Source of the DNA: Acidobacteriota bacterium
GTDB lineage: Bacteria > Acidobacteriota > Vicinamibacteria > Vicinamibacterales > UBA823
Reading direction: 5' to 3'
DNA: 7,696 nt
Assembly (NCBI GenBank): GCA_003509065.1
Contig: DODG01000334.1
Location: forward strand, 1-7,696
Position 1 is the stretch's first letter; each line of letters opens with the position of its first letter. Below the pieces are notes generated by a model. It was not told where the DNA came from. It saw only the letters and a list, made by a program, of their open reading frames with translations, and ran no database searches. Of the stretch, positions 6,566 to 7,696 are shown piece after piece. The position numbers were made by a program, and so were the translations under genes.

Positions 6566-7696
6566 ATGTCTACTCAATATCTTTCTATCGACGTAGGGTC
6601 GACATCTTTGACCGCTGTAATTATCGATATCGAATCCAAATCGGTTGTCGGATCGTCTAGCGCAGCCAACGCATCCGAAATCACCTCAGCTGCAGACAAG
6701 AAAATCGGCCGATCTGAATGGGATGTCGAACGCATGGCTGATCTTGCGATCACCAACGCAGCAAATCTCATCAAACACACCAACTCGCAGCCCGCAGCTA
6801 TTGGAATTACTGGGCAACAGCAGGGACTACAGCTTTTAGACAATCAACTCAAAACAGTCGGTAATTTCATCTCCTGGCAAGATCAGCGTTCTAAAGACTT
6901 AATCCGAGGCAAAAACCACACCTACCTCGATGCAATGGGCAAGCTTGGAGGTGCAAAAACCGATACTGGTGGACTCCCAGCCTTTGAAAATACAGGTTGC
7001 CCGATCGTCACAGGTTATACCGCTCCAAATCTATACTGGCTTAAAGTTAATAAAGAGCTCTCGTCAAACTTTTCCAGTATCCATGGAACAACCGCTCCTG
7101 AATTCATTGTCTCGCGTTTGACCGGAACTCGTCCCGTCACCGACCCGACCGATGCCGTCGGTTGGGGCGTCTACGATTTAAGCAAAATGGAATGGAACTA
7201 CAACCTTATCGATTCGCTTGGTCTACACCAGTCGCTACTATCGGATCTCGCAGAGTCATGTACGCCAGCAGGAACCCTGACCACACAGATGGCGGTAAAA
7301 CTCGGTGCAAAAGCTGGAATTCCAGTTTCTGTCGCTTCCGGCGATCACCAGTGCAGCTTCGCAGGGACTGTCACCGATTATGAAAACACACTAGCGATAA
7401 ATATCGGCACAGGAGGACAAGCATCGGTCTATGTTGAAAACCCTACCCCACGCGGTTGGCTCGAACTTCGACCATTTATACAGAAAGGATATCTACTTGC
7501 TGGAGTAGGAGTAGTCGGAGGTCGAACATTCCGTAATCTTAGAGATTTCTTCAACAATGCCAGCAAGGCACTGGCCGGATACGAATTAGATTCCGATGTG
7601 CTCTACGAAAAATTAGTTGAACTGGCAATGAAAGTCCCGGCCGGCGCCGAAGGTGTTGTAGTAGATCCACTATTCACAGGTTCTCGTAGCGACCCT
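6566..7696 (+). CDS. FGGY-family carbohydrate kinase, sedoheptulokinase-like, 3'-partial
   Basis: Probable cytoplasmic ATP-dependent kinase of a ketose or related sugar. The frame stays open for 377 codons to the window end without a stop; full-length family members have roughly 450-520 residues. The N-terminal phosphate-binding motif is SIDVGSTSLTAV (7-18). Next come ITGQQQGLQLL (81-91) and ISWQDQR (102-108), which hold sugar-contact positions in FGGY kinases. The probable catalytic base is Asp260 in SGDHQCSF, and the second nucleotide-binding segment INIGTGGQAS includes G281-TGG. The GDxQCS motif, GQQQG and the late VDPLFTGSRSDP segment resemble sedoheptulokinase more than xylulokinase or glycerol kinase, though this is from memory. 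An in-frame TAA sits directly before the ATG, so this start is the earliest possible, and the phosphate motif so close to it supports the choice. No Shine-Dalgarno is visible, so leaderless translation is possible. It lies 92 bases after the dehydratase. Confidence 0.88.
   Translation, partial: MSTQYLSIDVGSTSLTAVIIDIESKSVVGSSSAANASEITSAADKKIGRSEWDVERMADLAITNAANLIKHTNSQPAAIGITGQQQGLQLLDNQLKTVGNFISWQDQRSKDLIRGKNHTYLDAMGKLGGAKTDTGGLPAFENTGCPIVTGYTAPNLYWLKVNKELSSNFSSIHGTTAPEFIVSRLTGTRPVTDPTDAVGWGVYDLSKMEWNYNLIDSLGLHQSLLSDLAESCTPAGTLTTQMAVKLGAKAGIPVSVASGDHQCSFAGTVTDYENTLAINIGTGGQASVYVENPTPRGWLELRPFIQKGYLLAGVGVVGGRTFRNLRDFFNNASKALAGYELDSDVLYEKLVELAMKVPAGAEGVVVDPLFTGSRSDP

Noticed and set aside
6645..6843. 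Overlapping open frames on both strands in the kinase region
   Set aside because: The kinase frame beginning at 6566 runs unbroken through here with clear FGGY motifs; the other frames show no family features.

Overview
The window is a compact stretch of six protein genes, all on the + strand, with no RNA genes, mobile elements or CRISPR. Gaps between genes run from 20 to 161 bases, and no convincing Rho-independent terminator is visible in any of them, so much of the region could be transcribed together. The genes at both ends are cut by the window: the first lacks its N-terminus and the last lacks its C-terminus.

Layout: (1) N-acyl-D-amino-acid deacylase of the amidohydrolase superfamily, 1-1454, 5'-partial; (2) thiamine-diphosphate enzyme of the benzoylformate decarboxylase/acetolactate synthase type, 1532-3181; (3) HpcH/HpaI-type metal-dependent aldolase with a TTG start, 3343-4095; (4) lipoprotein with two tandem FKBP prolyl isomerase domains, also with a TTG start, 4116-5144; (5) enolase-superfamily (mandelate racemase type) probable acid-sugar dehydratase, 5238-6473; (6) FGGY-family sugar kinase resembling sedoheptulokinase, 6566 to the window end, 3'-partial.

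Genes 3, 5 and 6 fit a sugar-acid catabolic theme. An enolase-superfamily dehydratase makes a 2-keto-3-deoxy acid, an HpcH/HpaI aldolase splits it into pyruvate (or a related oxoacid) and an aldehyde, and a kinase phosphorylates a ketose. This is the chemistry of the RhmD/RhmA rhamnonate route. The ThDP enzyme could process a 2-oxoacid, and the deacylase would release D-amino acids. The real substrates cannot be read from sequence, and the FKBP lipoprotein has no obvious metabolic link to its neighbours.

Organism: a bacterium with moderate GC (near or slightly below half by eye). The mix of enolase-superfamily enzyme, HpcH/HpaI aldolase, D-aminoacylase and FGGY kinase, together with a Thr/Pro/Ala-rich 'TATP'-type linker in the lipoprotein, suggests a Chloroflexota genome, possibly the marine SAR202 group. 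That is inference from gene content and style, not a marker gene. I see no clearly new biological system. The most notable points are the doubled FKBP lipoprotein with matched cysteine pairs, the ThDP enzyme missing an expected catalytic histidine, and the candidate sugar-acid cassette.
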